A DNA stretch of 55,155 nucleotides from CAZONU01 sp965370045 (GTDB lineage: Bacteria > Planctomycetota > SZUA-567 > JAKLDR01), in contig CBDUSI010000012.1 in assembly GCA_965370045.1 (NCBI GenBank), forward strand, positions 1-55,155. Reading direction: 5' to 3'. Below are positions 25,053 to 32,976 of this stretch, one piece after another. The position numbers and the translations under genes were made by a program. The first letter of the stretch is position 1. The number at the start of each line of letters is the position of its first letter. The notes below the pieces were generated by a model. The model was not told the origin of the DNA and made no database searches. It was given only the letters and a program-made list of their open reading frames with translations.

Positions 25053-25652
25053 ATGGCCATCGACGCGAAACTGGTTAGGGAACTTCGAGAAGAGACCGGC
25101 CTGCCGATGATGAAGTGCAAGGAGGCCCTGACCGAGGCCGGGGGCGACAAGGACAAGGCCAAGGAGGTCCTGCGCAAGCGGGGCCTGGAGACCGCCGCCA
25201 AGAAGAGCGGCCGGGCCACCAAGGAGGGCGCGGTGGGCGCCTACGTCCACTTCAACAACCGCGTGGGTGTGCTGGTGGAGCTGGGCTGCGAGAGCGACTT
25301 CGTGGCCAAGAACCAGCAGTTCAAGGACCTGCTCAAGGACATCGCCATGCACATCGCCTTCGCCGATCCGGTGGCGGTGAACCGCGATGAGGTGCCCGCC
25401 GAGCTGGTCGAGAAGGAGAAGGACATCTACCGGGCGCAGCTCGAGACCGGCGCCAAGAAGAAGCCCCCGGAGATCGTCGAGAAGATCGTGACCGGCAAGC
25501 TCGACAAGTTCTTCGCCGAGAGGTGCCTGCTGGACCAGCCCTTCTACAAGGACGACAAGCTCAAGGTCGGGGACCTGCTGCGCGAGGCGGTGGCCAAGCT
25601 CGGGGAGAACATCTTGGTGCGCAAGTTCTCGCGCATGGAGGTCGGCAAGTAG
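25053..25652 (+). CDS. tsf: elongation factor Ts (short form)
   Basis: 199 aa, the short type seen in several phyla rather than the 280-residue E. coli form. EF-Ts exchanges GDP for GTP on EF-Tu. The UBA-like N-terminus (LVRELREETGLPMMKCKEAL) and the core motif ELGCESDFVAKN are clear. GGAAGGG lies 5 bases before the ATG. Second gene after rpsB, with a strong terminator behind it. Confidence 0.96.
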   Translation: MAIDAKLVRELREETGLPMMKCKEALTEAGGDKDKAKEVLRKRGLETAAKKSGRATKEGAVGAYVHFNNRVGVLVELGCESDFVAKNQQFKDLLKDIAMHIAFADPVAVNRDEVPAELVEKEKDIYRAQLETGAKKKPPEIVEKIVTGKLDKFFAERCLLDQPFYKDDKLKVGDLLREAVAKLGENILVRKFSRMEVGK

Positions 25653-25685
25653 ACCGCGCGCGAAGCGCAACGCCGAAGACACCAT

Positions 25686-25718
25686 GCCCGCCCGGAGCTG
25701 CTCCGGGCGGGCTTTTTT
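25686..25718 (+). terminator. strong intrinsic terminator after tsf
   Basis: Perfect 12-base-pair GC-rich stem (25686-25697 with 25701-25712), 3-base loop, then six T. It ends the rpsB-tsf unit. Confidence 0.92.
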
Positions 25719-25735
25719 CGCGGTTTCAAACCTCT

Positions 25736-25763
25736 TTGACAATTGGGCCCCGGGCGGTATCTT
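25736..25763 (+). promoter_or_regulatory. promoter of the HtrA-like operon
   Basis: TTGACA (25736-25741), 16 bases, TATCTT (25758-25763), directly after the tsf terminator and about 40 bases before the ribosome site of the protease gene. Confidence 0.7.
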
Positions 25764-25809
25764 GATTGTCCGCGAGGCAACGCACCAGCACCCCGAGGGA
25801 GATACCCTA

Positions 25810-27204
25810 ATGAATGATAGGCGCAAAGCTATCGTGCGGTTTCTGACCATGGCCCTTCCGCTGCTGATCCCGCTGGCCGGCTGCGGCCCGAAAAAGGCGT
25901 CCGGCCCCATCGACTTCCGCAAGGTGATCGCCCGGGCCAAGGGCCGGGTCTACCCCGCGATCGTCTTCGTCAAGCCCATACGCGAGGAGTACTCCGCCGG
26001 CGAGAAGAAGAAGCAGGAGGTCTTCGGCTCCGGCGCGATCATCAGCCCGGACGGCCTGGTCTTCACCAACGCGCACGTCGCCGAGAAGGCCACCGAGATC
26101 CGCTGCGTGCTGGAGGACAAGGAGCAGTACAAGGCCGTACTGGTGGGCCTGGACAAGGAGACCGACCTGGCCCTGCTTCAGCTGCAACTGCCGAAAGGCC
26201 ATCCCCCGCTGCCCGTCGTGGAGTTCGCCGACAGCGACAAGCTGGAGGAGGGCCAGTTCGTGATGGCCATGGGCAGCCCCTTCGGCTTCACCCGTTCGAT
26301 CTCCTTCGGGGTGATCTCCAACACCCGGCGCTACATCGGCTTCAAGACCGAGTACAAGTACAACCTCTGGCTGCAGACCGACGCGGCCATCAACCCGGGC
26401 AACTCCGGCGGGCCGCTGGTGGATTCCGAGGGCCGGGTGGTGGGCATCAACACCCTGTCGGCCTGGTTCGCCGAGGGGCTGGGCTTCGCCATTCCCTCCA
26501 ACGTGGCCAAGGAGGTGCTGGCCACCCTCAAGGAGAAGGGCAAGGTGCCCCGCGCCTGGGTGGGGCTGGACATCCAGGCCCTCAAGGACTTCGACCAGAA
26601 CACGTTCCACGCGGCCAACCAGGGCGTGCTGGTCGCCGGGGTGGACGATCCCTCCCCGGCCAAGGACGCGGGCATGCAGAACGGCGACCTGATCCTTTCC
26701 GTGGGCGGGCGAAAGGTCAGCGCCAAGTACGTGGAGCAGCTCCCCGCCGCGTTGCGCTTCCTCTCCGCGCTGCCGGCCGGTAAGCCGGCGGAGTTCCTGG
26801 TCAAGCGCAAGGACAAGGAGTTGACGCTGAAAGTTGTCCCCGTGGCCAAGGGCGAGTTCGAGGGCAAGGACTTCGACGCCAAGCGCTGGGACATGACCAT
26901 CAAGGGCATCAGCCGCTACGCCACCCCCCATCTCTACTTCTTCCGCAAGAAGGGCGTCTACATCCAGGGGGTGCGCTGGCCGGGCAACGCGCGGAACTCC
27001 GGGCTGCGGACCATGGACATCATCGTGGTCATCGACGGCGCCAATATCACCGGCGTGGAGCAGTTCGAGAAGCTTTACAAGAAGATGCTGGCCGACGGAA
27101 AGCGCGAGAAGAAGTCCCTGATGACCATCAAGCGGGGGCCCTACACCAAGCAGATAGTCCTGGACTATCGCAAGAACTACAAGGATGAGGGAGGCAAGAA
27201 ATGA
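25810..27204 (+). CDS. HtrA/DegP-like serine protease lipoprotein
   Basis: 464 aa. The signal peptide ends in PLAGC (Cys25), so this is probably a lipid-anchored protease. The trypsin-like domain keeps its whole triad: His89 (TNAHVAE), Asp119 (KETDLALL) and Ser199 (NPGNSGGPLVDSEG). Two PDZ domains follow (about residues 245-340 and 350-450). HtrA enzymes remove or refold damaged envelope proteins. The ATG at 25810 has GAGGGAG 8 bases upstream. The stop overlaps the start of the next gene (ATGA), a two-PDZ protein. The pair sits between tsf and pyrH, which are usually neighbours. Confidence 0.92.
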   Translation: MNDRRKAIVRFLTMALPLLIPLAGCGPKKASGPIDFRKVIARAKGRVYPAIVFVKPIREEYSAGEKKKQEVFGSGAIISPDGLVFTNAHVAEKATEIRCVLEDKEQYKAVLVGLDKETDLALLQLQLPKGHPPLPVVEFADSDKLEEGQFVMAMGSPFGFTRSISFGVISNTRRYIGFKTEYKYNLWLQTDAAINPGNSGGPLVDSEGRVVGINTLSAWFAEGLGFAIPSNVAKEVLATLKEKGKVPRAWVGLDIQALKDFDQNTFHAANQGVLVAGVDDPSPAKDAGMQNGDLILSVGGRKVSAKYVEQLPAALRFLSALPAGKPAEFLVKRKDKELTLKVVPVAKGEFEGKDFDAKRWDMTIKGISRYATPHLYFFRKKGVYIQGVRWPGNARNSGLRTMDIIVVIDGANITGVEQFEKLYKKMLADGKREKKSLMTIKRGPYTKQIVLDYRKNYKDEGGKK

Positions 27205-29534
27205 CCGGTCCGCGCCGCGCCTGCCTGGCCCTGATCTCGGCGCTGCTGTGCGCCGCGCCCGCCGCCGCCGGGGAGGGGGCGGGGAAGTCGGAGTTGGAGG
27301 CCGAGCGCGCCAAGTTCGCCGCCACGCGCCTCAAGGCCATGGACGCCGCCCGGCGGACCTTCGTCAAGGTGAGGTTCTCCCCCAAGTGGGACGAGGAGTG
27401 CAGCCTGGAGGCGGCGGTCGGTACGAGCTACTCCTACGGGAGCTTCTGGAGCGCCTCCGAGGGCGGCGAGATCCTCAACCGCCTGCGCAACTTCATGGAG
27501 CTGCACCGCCAGAAGCGCACCTCCACGGTGCCCGGGATGGTGATCGGCCCCGGGTTGGTGGTGGTGGCCGACGACGGCACCGGTTACGAATGGAAGCTGG
27601 TTGAGAAGGTGGAGGTCGAGGACGCTTCCGGCAGGCGCTGGAAGGCCACGCCCCACAAGCTGCTCACCGCGGCCTCGGCCATTCTCTTCACGGTCCAGGG
27701 CGCCAAGCCGCCCGCGGCTCCCGCCTTCCGGGACGACTTCAAGTTCTCGCTGACCTCGCGGGTCTTCGGCACCAGCCTGACCAGCGAAACCTCGACACCC
27801 GATAAGTGGTACGTGCTCAGCGGCGGGGCCTACCTGCCCTTCGATGCCAAGCCGGCGGCGGCCGGGCGGCTGCTCTTCCCGGTGGGCGGGAGTTCGGGCC
27901 GCACCCCGGCCTGGACCTCGGGCGGTGCGACGCTGCTCTTCGACTCCGAGGCGCGTCCGGTGGGCATCAACATCGGCCGGCAGGTGCTCACCAACGGAAA
28001 CCGCGCCGCCTGGGACGTGAAGGCCATTCTCGCGGATGGTGCCGTTTCCTACGACAAGGTAAGAAAGGCCGAGGCGGCCGCGCGGGAGCAGTCGCTGAAG
28101 CTTTTCTACAAGGTGCGCTTCGAGTTCCGGGTGGAGAAGAACGACGATGGGGACATGTGGTCCCGCCGCCGCTACTACCCGAGGACCGGCGGCAGCCAGG
28201 ACGCCGAGGGCTTCGGCCTCTCAGTGGGCGGCGGGCGGGTCTTCGTACCCCGCGCGCTGAAGCCCGACGCCCTGCGCACCGTCGAGAAGGTCTCCGTCAA
28301 GGTCGGCGGGGCCTGGAAGAAAGCCAAGTTCGCCGGCGCCTATCGGGACTTCAGCGGCATGCTCATCGAGGTGCCAGGGGTCAAGCTCGCCGAGCCGAAG
28401 GGGCTCTACGCGACCAAGGGCGTCGAGATGATGAAGCCCTTCGTCTACTGCGCGGTCCGCGAGCTGCTCGGGAAGACCAACGCCTACGCCAAGGCCATCC
28501 GCTACCGGGGCCGGCGCATGGGCTACAAGGATCGGGTCCGGCCGCTGGTCGGCGACGTGCCCGTCGGGGCGCTGCTCTTCGACCTGGAGGGCAAGCTCTC
28601 CGGCATCTGCATCCGGGAGCGCCGCGACCGGGACCTGGTTTCCCTGCGCGCGCGGCGCAGCTACTACTACTCGATGAAGAACCTGGTCTCCTTCGCCAAG
28701 CTCAGGTCCGCCCTGGAGAACCCGAAAAAGCACGCCCTGCCCACCTGGCGGCCGATGAGCAAGCAGGAGGCCAAACGGCTGGTCTGGCTGGGGGTGGAGT
28801 TCGACCCCATCACCAAGGAACTGGCCAAGCGGCTCAAGGTCGACGGGCCCACCCGCGGCGGGGCCGTGGGGCTGATAGTCTCCAGCGTTTACCCCGGCTC
28901 GCCGGCGGCCAGGCTGGGCATCGAGGCCCGGGACGTCCTCCTGCGCGTGGAGGTCAAGGGCCTGGGCGACCCGGTGCCGCTGATGAGCTCCTACGCCTCG
29001 GAGATGGCCGAGCGCTGGAGCATGATCGCCCAGCGGATGGCCGGGCTGGGCATGCAGGGCATGGGCGCGCGCACCTGGAAGCCCCGCGCCAACTTCCTCA
29101 GCGGCCTGCTGACCGAGGCCGGGCCGGGGCACGACGCGGAGGTCGTCTACCTGCGCCACAAGGACAAGAAGATCAGGAAGGGCAGCTTCAAGCTGGCCTA
29201 CGGGCCGGTGGACTACGGCAGCGCCAAGAAGCACAAGGACGAGAAGCTGGGCCTGTCGGTCAAGCCGCTGACCTACGAGGTGCGCCTGGCCCTGGCCCTG
29301 AAGAAGGACGCGCCGGGGGTGGTGATCAGCAAGGTGGAGCCGGGCTCGGCCGCGCAGCTCGCCCGGCTGAGCGCCTACGCGCTGATAACCCACATCGAAG
29401 GCCAGCCGGTGAAGTCGGTGGACGAGTTCAAGAAGGGCATCGCCGCGCTGCGCAAGGCCAAGCAGGAGAAGGTCAAGTTCCAGGTCTCGATCATGGGCAA
29501 GAGCCGCTTCGCGGACCTCAAGCTGGAGGACTGA
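27201..29534 (+). CDS. secreted PDZ protein with two degenerate HtrA-like domains
   Basis: 777 aa with a signal peptide (cut near AAPAAAG). Two regions look like decayed trypsin-like domains: residues about 95-265, ending in SGGATLLFDSEARPVGINI, which lines up with the Ser motif of HtrA (NSGGPLVDSEGRVVGIN); and about 305-480, ending in VGALLFDLEGKLSGICI. The His and Asp positions are not kept, so proteolysis is unlikely. Two PDZ domains end the protein (PGSPAARLGIEARDVLLRVE and PGSAAQLARLSAYALITHIE). It starts inside the stop of the active protease gene, so the two are probably made together. A substrate-binding or regulatory partner is the natural guess. Confidence 0.75.
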   Translation: MTGPRRACLALISALLCAAPAAAGEGAGKSELEAERAKFAATRLKAMDAARRTFVKVRFSPKWDEECSLEAAVGTSYSYGSFWSASEGGEILNRLRNFMELHRQKRTSTVPGMVIGPGLVVVADDGTGYEWKLVEKVEVEDASGRRWKATPHKLLTAASAILFTVQGAKPPAAPAFRDDFKFSLTSRVFGTSLTSETSTPDKWYVLSGGAYLPFDAKPAAAGRLLFPVGGSSGRTPAWTSGGATLLFDSEARPVGINIGRQVLTNGNRAAWDVKAILADGAVSYDKVRKAEAAAREQSLKLFYKVRFEFRVEKNDDGDMWSRRRYYPRTGGSQDAEGFGLSVGGGRVFVPRALKPDALRTVEKVSVKVGGAWKKAKFAGAYRDFSGMLIEVPGVKLAEPKGLYATKGVEMMKPFVYCAVRELLGKTNAYAKAIRYRGRRMGYKDRVRPLVGDVPVGALLFDLEGKLSGICIRERRDRDLVSLRARRSYYYSMKNLVSFAKLRSALENPKKHALPTWRPMSKQEAKRLVWLGVEFDPITKELAKRLKVDGPTRGGAVGLIVSSVYPGSPAARLGIEARDVLLRVEVKGLGDPVPLMSSYASEMAERWSMIAQRMAGLGMQGMGARTWKPRANFLSGLLTEAGPGHDAEVVYLRHKDKKIRKGSFKLAYGPVDYGSAKKHKDEKLGLSVKPLTYEVRLALALKKDAPGVVISKVEPGSAAQLARLSAYALITHIEGQPVKSVDEFKKGIAALRKAKQEKVKFQVSIMGKSRFADLKLED

Positions 29535-29538
29535 CCCC

Positions 29539-30306
29539 TTGAGCCCCAAAGCCGCCTACCGCCGCGTGCTCCTCAAGCTTTCCGGTGACGTGCTCCGCGG
29601 CTCGGGCTCGGCGGGCATCGACTACCGCCGGGTGAAGACCCTTTCGAAGGAGGTGGTCAGCGTCGCCGAGCTGGGCGTGGAGATCGGGGTGGTCATCGGC
29701 GGGGGCAACTTCATCCGCGGCGGCCAGGCCCAGGCGGTGGGCATGAACCGGGCCCACGCCGACTACATGGGCATGCTGGCCACCATGATCAACGCCCTGG
29801 CCCTGCAGGACGGCATGGAGCGCCTGGGCGCCGAGACCCGGGTGCTCTCGGCCATCAAGGCCGAGGAGGTCTCCGAGCCCTACATCCGCCGGCGGGCGCT
29901 GCGCCATTTGGAAAAGGGGCGCATCGTGATCCTCGCCGGGGGCACCGGCAATCCCTACTTCACTACCGACACGACCGCGGCGCTGCGGGCCTGCGAGCTG
30001 GGCTCCGAGGTGCTGCTCAAGGCCACCAAGGTGGACGGGGTCTACTCCGCCGACCCGGTCAAGAACCCCCGGGCCAGGCGCTACCGCCGGCTGGACTACA
30101 TGCAGGTGCTCCGCCGCCGGCTCAAGGTGATGGACTCCACGGCGATCAGCCTGTGCATGGATAATGACCTGCCCATCGTGGTCTTTAACTCGCAGAAGAA
30201 GGGCAACATCGCCCGGGCGGTATGCGGCGAGGACATCGGCACGGTGGTGGGGCCGTCGGGGAAGAAATCCTCCGGCCGGGCGCGGCGCGGGAAGAAAGGC
30301 GGTTGA
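29539..30306 (+). CDS. pyrH: UMP kinase
   Basis: 255 aa. Turns UMP into UDP with ATP. Motifs of the amino-acid-kinase fold: RVLLKLSGDVL, VVIGGGNFIRGG, AGGTGNPYFTTDTTAALRA and LLKATKVDGVYSADP. The start is TTG at 29539 with GGAGG 9 bases upstream. The basic tail (about 15 residues) is longer than usual. It follows the PDZ protein by 4 bases and precedes frr, so it is likely part of the same transcript. Confidence 0.96.
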   Translation: MSPKAAYRRVLLKLSGDVLRGSGSAGIDYRRVKTLSKEVVSVAELGVEIGVVIGGGNFIRGGQAQAVGMNRAHADYMGMLATMINALALQDGMERLGAETRVLSAIKAEEVSEPYIRRRALRHLEKGRIVILAGGTGNPYFTTDTTAALRACELGSEVLLKATKVDGVYSADPVKNPRARRYRRLDYMQVLRRRLKVMDSTAISLCMDNDLPIVVFNSQKKGNIARAVCGEDIGTVVGPSGKKSSGRARRGKKGG

Positions 30307-30311
30307 CAGCC

Positions 30312-30881
30312 ATGAGCGAACAGGACCTCACTGGCATCTATGAGGACTCCGGCGAGCGGATGATGGGCGCGGTGGAACTCCTGGAGAAGGACCTCCGCGG
30401 GGTGCGCACCGGGCGGGCCACCTCGGCGCTGCTGGACGGCATCCGCGTCGCCTACTACGGCGAGAATATGCCCGTCAACCAGGTGGCCACCGTCTCGGTC
30501 CCCGAGCCCCGGCTGATCCTGATCCGCGCCTGGGACGCGGCCGCCGTTCCCGAAATAGAAAAGGCCATCCTGGCCAGCTCCCTGGGGCTGACCCCCATGG
30601 TCGAGAAGAACCTGGTTCGCCTGGCGGTGCCGCCCTTGAGCGAGGAGCGCCGCAAGCAGCTGGTGGCCCACGTGAAGGAGCGCGGAGAGCAGGCCAAGGT
30701 GGCCATCCGCAACGTGCGCCGCGACGCCAACCGCCAGATCGACGCCCTCAAGAAGGCCGGGAGCGCTCCCGAAGACGACTGCGCCAAGAGCAAGGAGGAG
30801 ATACAGGAACTCACCAAGGAGAGCGAGGCCGACATCGAGAAGTATCTCAAGAGCAAGATCGACGAGCTGATGGAGGTCTGA
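30312..30881 (+). CDS. frr: ribosome recycling factor
   Basis: 189 aa, normal length. With EF-G it splits the ribosome after termination. Motifs: LEKDLRGVRTGRATSALLDG, RLAVPPLSEERRKQL, AKVAIRNVRRDAN and the C-terminal helix ADIEKYLKSKIDELM. It starts 5 bases after the pyrH stop, the standard pyrH-frr pair. A bidirectional hairpin follows. Confidence 0.97.
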   Translation: MSEQDLTGIYEDSGERMMGAVELLEKDLRGVRTGRATSALLDGIRVAYYGENMPVNQVATVSVPEPRLILIRAWDAAAVPEIEKAILASSLGLTPMVEKNLVRLAVPPLSEERRKQLVAHVKERGEQAKVAIRNVRRDANRQIDALKKAGSAPEDDCAKSKEEIQELTKESEADIEKYLKSKIDELMEV

Positions 30882-30903
30882 CCGGAAGGCAGTTCCTCAA
30901 TAA

Positions 30904-30940
30904 TAAAGCCCGGGCCCGCCGGAGAAAAGGCGGGCCCGAT
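30904..30940. terminator. bidirectional hairpin between frr and fliD
   Basis: 10-base-pair stem (30911-30920 with 30929-30938) with an 8-base loop. Read leftward it is followed by a T-rich stretch (GCTTTATTATT), so it should end fliD transcription well; read rightward the T-run is weaker. Confidence 0.7.
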
Positions 30941-30962
30941 TCATTCCTGGGGCTCTGCGCGG

Positions 30963-32744
30963 CTACTTCTTGGACGCGGGCATGACTGCCAGCTGGGTCA
31001 GGAAGAAGTTGGACTGCGACTGCATCTGGGCCAGGGCCGCCTCCATGGCGGTGAACTCCCGGCGCAGGCGCGCCTCCTTGACCAGCAGGCGCTCTTCCAT
31101 ATCTTCTATCTGGTCCTCGTAGCTCCGGATGCGGCTGTCCAGCGAGCTCTGCTCGGTGGCGATGGTCCCGTCGGTCCCGCGGGTTACGAAGGAGAGCTGG
31201 TTGGAGAGGCCGTGGGCGATGCCGCCTTCCTCCTGGGCCTGGAACTCGAGGATGCGGGTCTTGCCGTCGCCGGCGTTGGTGCCGGTGACGGTGACGCGCA
31301 TGGCCGTGGCGCTCATCGGGTCGGTCAGCACCTCCGCCCAGATGCTCCCGCCGAAGCCGCTCTTCTCCGCAATGACCTCCCAGCTGCCGCCGGGGCGCTC
31401 GAGTTCCACCTTGAAGTCACTGATCCCGGTGCCGTCGTCCATGGTGTTGAGGAACATCTTGGAGATCGAGCGCGTGGCGTTGAAGTTCACGATGAAGATG
31501 TCCCCGCCGCCGATGGGGTTGGCGGCCAGGAAGCCGTTGCCCGAGCCGAAGTCTCCCTGATCGGTGCTGCCGTTGATCAGGTCGTTGACGTCGAAGCCGC
31601 CGGCCGCGGCCGGCCCGCTGATGGTGGCCCCGTCGGCGCCCAGCGCGCGGTCCATCACCCCCGAGAAGAGCTTGCCCACCTCTTCTGTATTGCTCTCCAG
31701 CGCGTCGGAGAAGACGTCCGTGTCGAACTCCAGCTTGGCCTCGGTGCCCAGCTTGAAGCCCACCATGGTCAGGCTGTTGACCTCGGCGGCCACGCCGTCC
31801 ACCTGGTTGCCCACCGCGCGGGCCAGGTCCGTGGCGATGAAGCGCAGCGTGGAGTTGGCGAAGAGCAGCGCGGCCCGCTCGTTATCCGCGTCGTACTCGG
31901 TGTACTTGGCGATGCTGTCCTGCACCGCGTTGTACTTGGCGACGAAGTCCTCGGCCTTCTCGATGATCCCCTCGGTGTCCAGGCTGACCGTCACCGTCAC
32001 CGGCGTCGCCGAGGTGGCCTTGAGGTCCAGGGTTAGCCCCGGGGCCAGGCCGGTGATCGTATTGGTGGCCGACTCCACCAGGATGGGGCTGTCCTGCCCG
32101 AACTGGATGGCGGCGTTCTTGGCCTGGCTGATTTCCGTGAAGGCCAGGCCCGTGGTGTTGTTGCTGACGCTGGTGGCGTTGGCAAGTCCGGTGTCGTCGC
32201 TGCTCAGGATCAGCTGGTAGGGGGTGGCGCCCGAGCCGGTGTTGATCACCACCGCGGTGACGCCCATGTCCTTGTCGTTGATGGCCTGGGCCACGTTGTC
32301 CAGGGTGTCGGCCGCGCCCACTGTGATGGTGTCGGTGACCCCGGCGACGGTCAGGTCGAACTGCCCGGCGCCGACCGGGGCGGTGTCGCTGTCCGCGTAG
32401 CCGTTGGAGGAAAGCTGCGTGGCCTGGGCCAACTGGCTGACCGTGAAGGTGTAGGTCCCATCCGCCGTGGCGCTGCTCACCGTGGCCGAGACGACGCTCT
32501 CGTCGCTGACCGCGGCGGTCTTCGCGCTCCAGGCGGTCTCGCGGGCCAGCTCGTCAACCGCGGTCTTGAGAGCCAGCAGGCTGGTGTTGATAACGCCGAA
32601 GGCGCTCTTCTTGGCTTCGGCCTCGCTCATCTGCTGCTGCAGCAGGTTGATGGGCCGGCGCTCGATGGACATCATCTGCTGGATTATGCTGGCGGTGTCC
32701 AGTCCCGATATCAGGCCGGAGACAGAAGTAGTAGCCAGAGCCAT
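30963..32744 (-). CDS. fliD: flagellar filament cap protein with discoidin-like insert
   Basis: 593 aa from the ATG at 32744 (AAGGAGGG upstream); a longer frame to 32897 is not supported. The N-terminal D0/D1 region is typical (SGLISGLDTASIIQQMMSIE, RRPINLLQQQ), and the C-terminal helices (SRIRSYEDQIEDMEERLLVK, FTAMEAALAQMQSQSNFFLT) close the cap structure. FliD sits at the filament tip and helps flagellin fold. Residues about 380-508 look like a galactose-binding/discoidin fold (DIFIVNFNATRSISKMFLNT, DFKVELERPGGSWEVIAE, AMRVTVTG, TRILEFQAQEE), an added domain that could bind surface sugars. No other flagellar gene is in the window. Confidence 0.92.
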   Translation of the reverse strand: MALATTSVSGLISGLDTASIIQQMMSIERRPINLLQQQMSEAEAKKSAFGVINTSLLALKTAVDELARETAWSAKTAAVSDESVVSATVSSATADGTYTFTVSQLAQATQLSSNGYADSDTAPVGAGQFDLTVAGVTDTITVGAADTLDNVAQAINDKDMGVTAVVINTGSGATPYQLILSSDDTGLANATSVSNNTTGLAFTEISQAKNAAIQFGQDSPILVESATNTITGLAPGLTLDLKATSATPVTVTVSLDTEGIIEKAEDFVAKYNAVQDSIAKYTEYDADNERAALLFANSTLRFIATDLARAVGNQVDGVAAEVNSLTMVGFKLGTEAKLEFDTDVFSDALESNTEEVGKLFSGVMDRALGADGATISGPAAAGGFDVNDLINGSTDQGDFGSGNGFLAANPIGGGDIFIVNFNATRSISKMFLNTMDDGTGISDFKVELERPGGSWEVIAEKSGFGGSIWAEVLTDPMSATAMRVTVTGTNAGDGKTRILEFQAQEEGGIAHGLSNQLSFVTRGTDGTIATEQSSLDSRIRSYEDQIEDMEERLLVKEARLRREFTAMEAALAQMQSQSNFFLTQLAVMPASKK

Positions 32745-32771
32745 GTCCACGCCCTCCTTAGCACTCACAAT

Positions 32772-32788
32772 GGCCCCCTGAGGGGGCC
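32772..32788 (-). promoter_or_regulatory. hairpin in the fliD leader
   Basis: 7-base-pair GC-only stem (32772-32778 with 32782-32788) with a 3-base loop, located between the predicted start of transcription and the fliD ribosome site. No T-run, so it is not a normal terminator; it might affect mRNA stability or translation. Confidence 0.35.
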
Positions 32789-32808
32789 GCTCCCTAGCAC
32801 CATTAAGA

Positions 32809-32835
32809 TTATCGGTCGCACCGGAGGGGGCTTGA
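32809..32835 (-). promoter_or_regulatory. sigma28-like (FliA) promoter of fliD
   Basis: On the minus strand TCAA (32832-32835), 15 bases, ACCGATAA (32809-32816). The known sigma28 consensus is TAAA-N15-GCCGATAA, so 10 of 12 positions match at the exact spacing. The leader would be about 60 bases. It fits a late flagellar gene. Confidence 0.6.
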
Positions 32836-32976
32836 GGGCAAAAGGGGCTTTTCGGCCGCACGCAAGACACCTGATTGCGCGCGTTACGTATAGCCAAGTG
32901 CCTTCAGCCCGCTCCCTGCGGGTCTGCTATTATATTGTAGTGCCGGAACAGGTGTCGCGGACCCGCCGGCGGCGGC

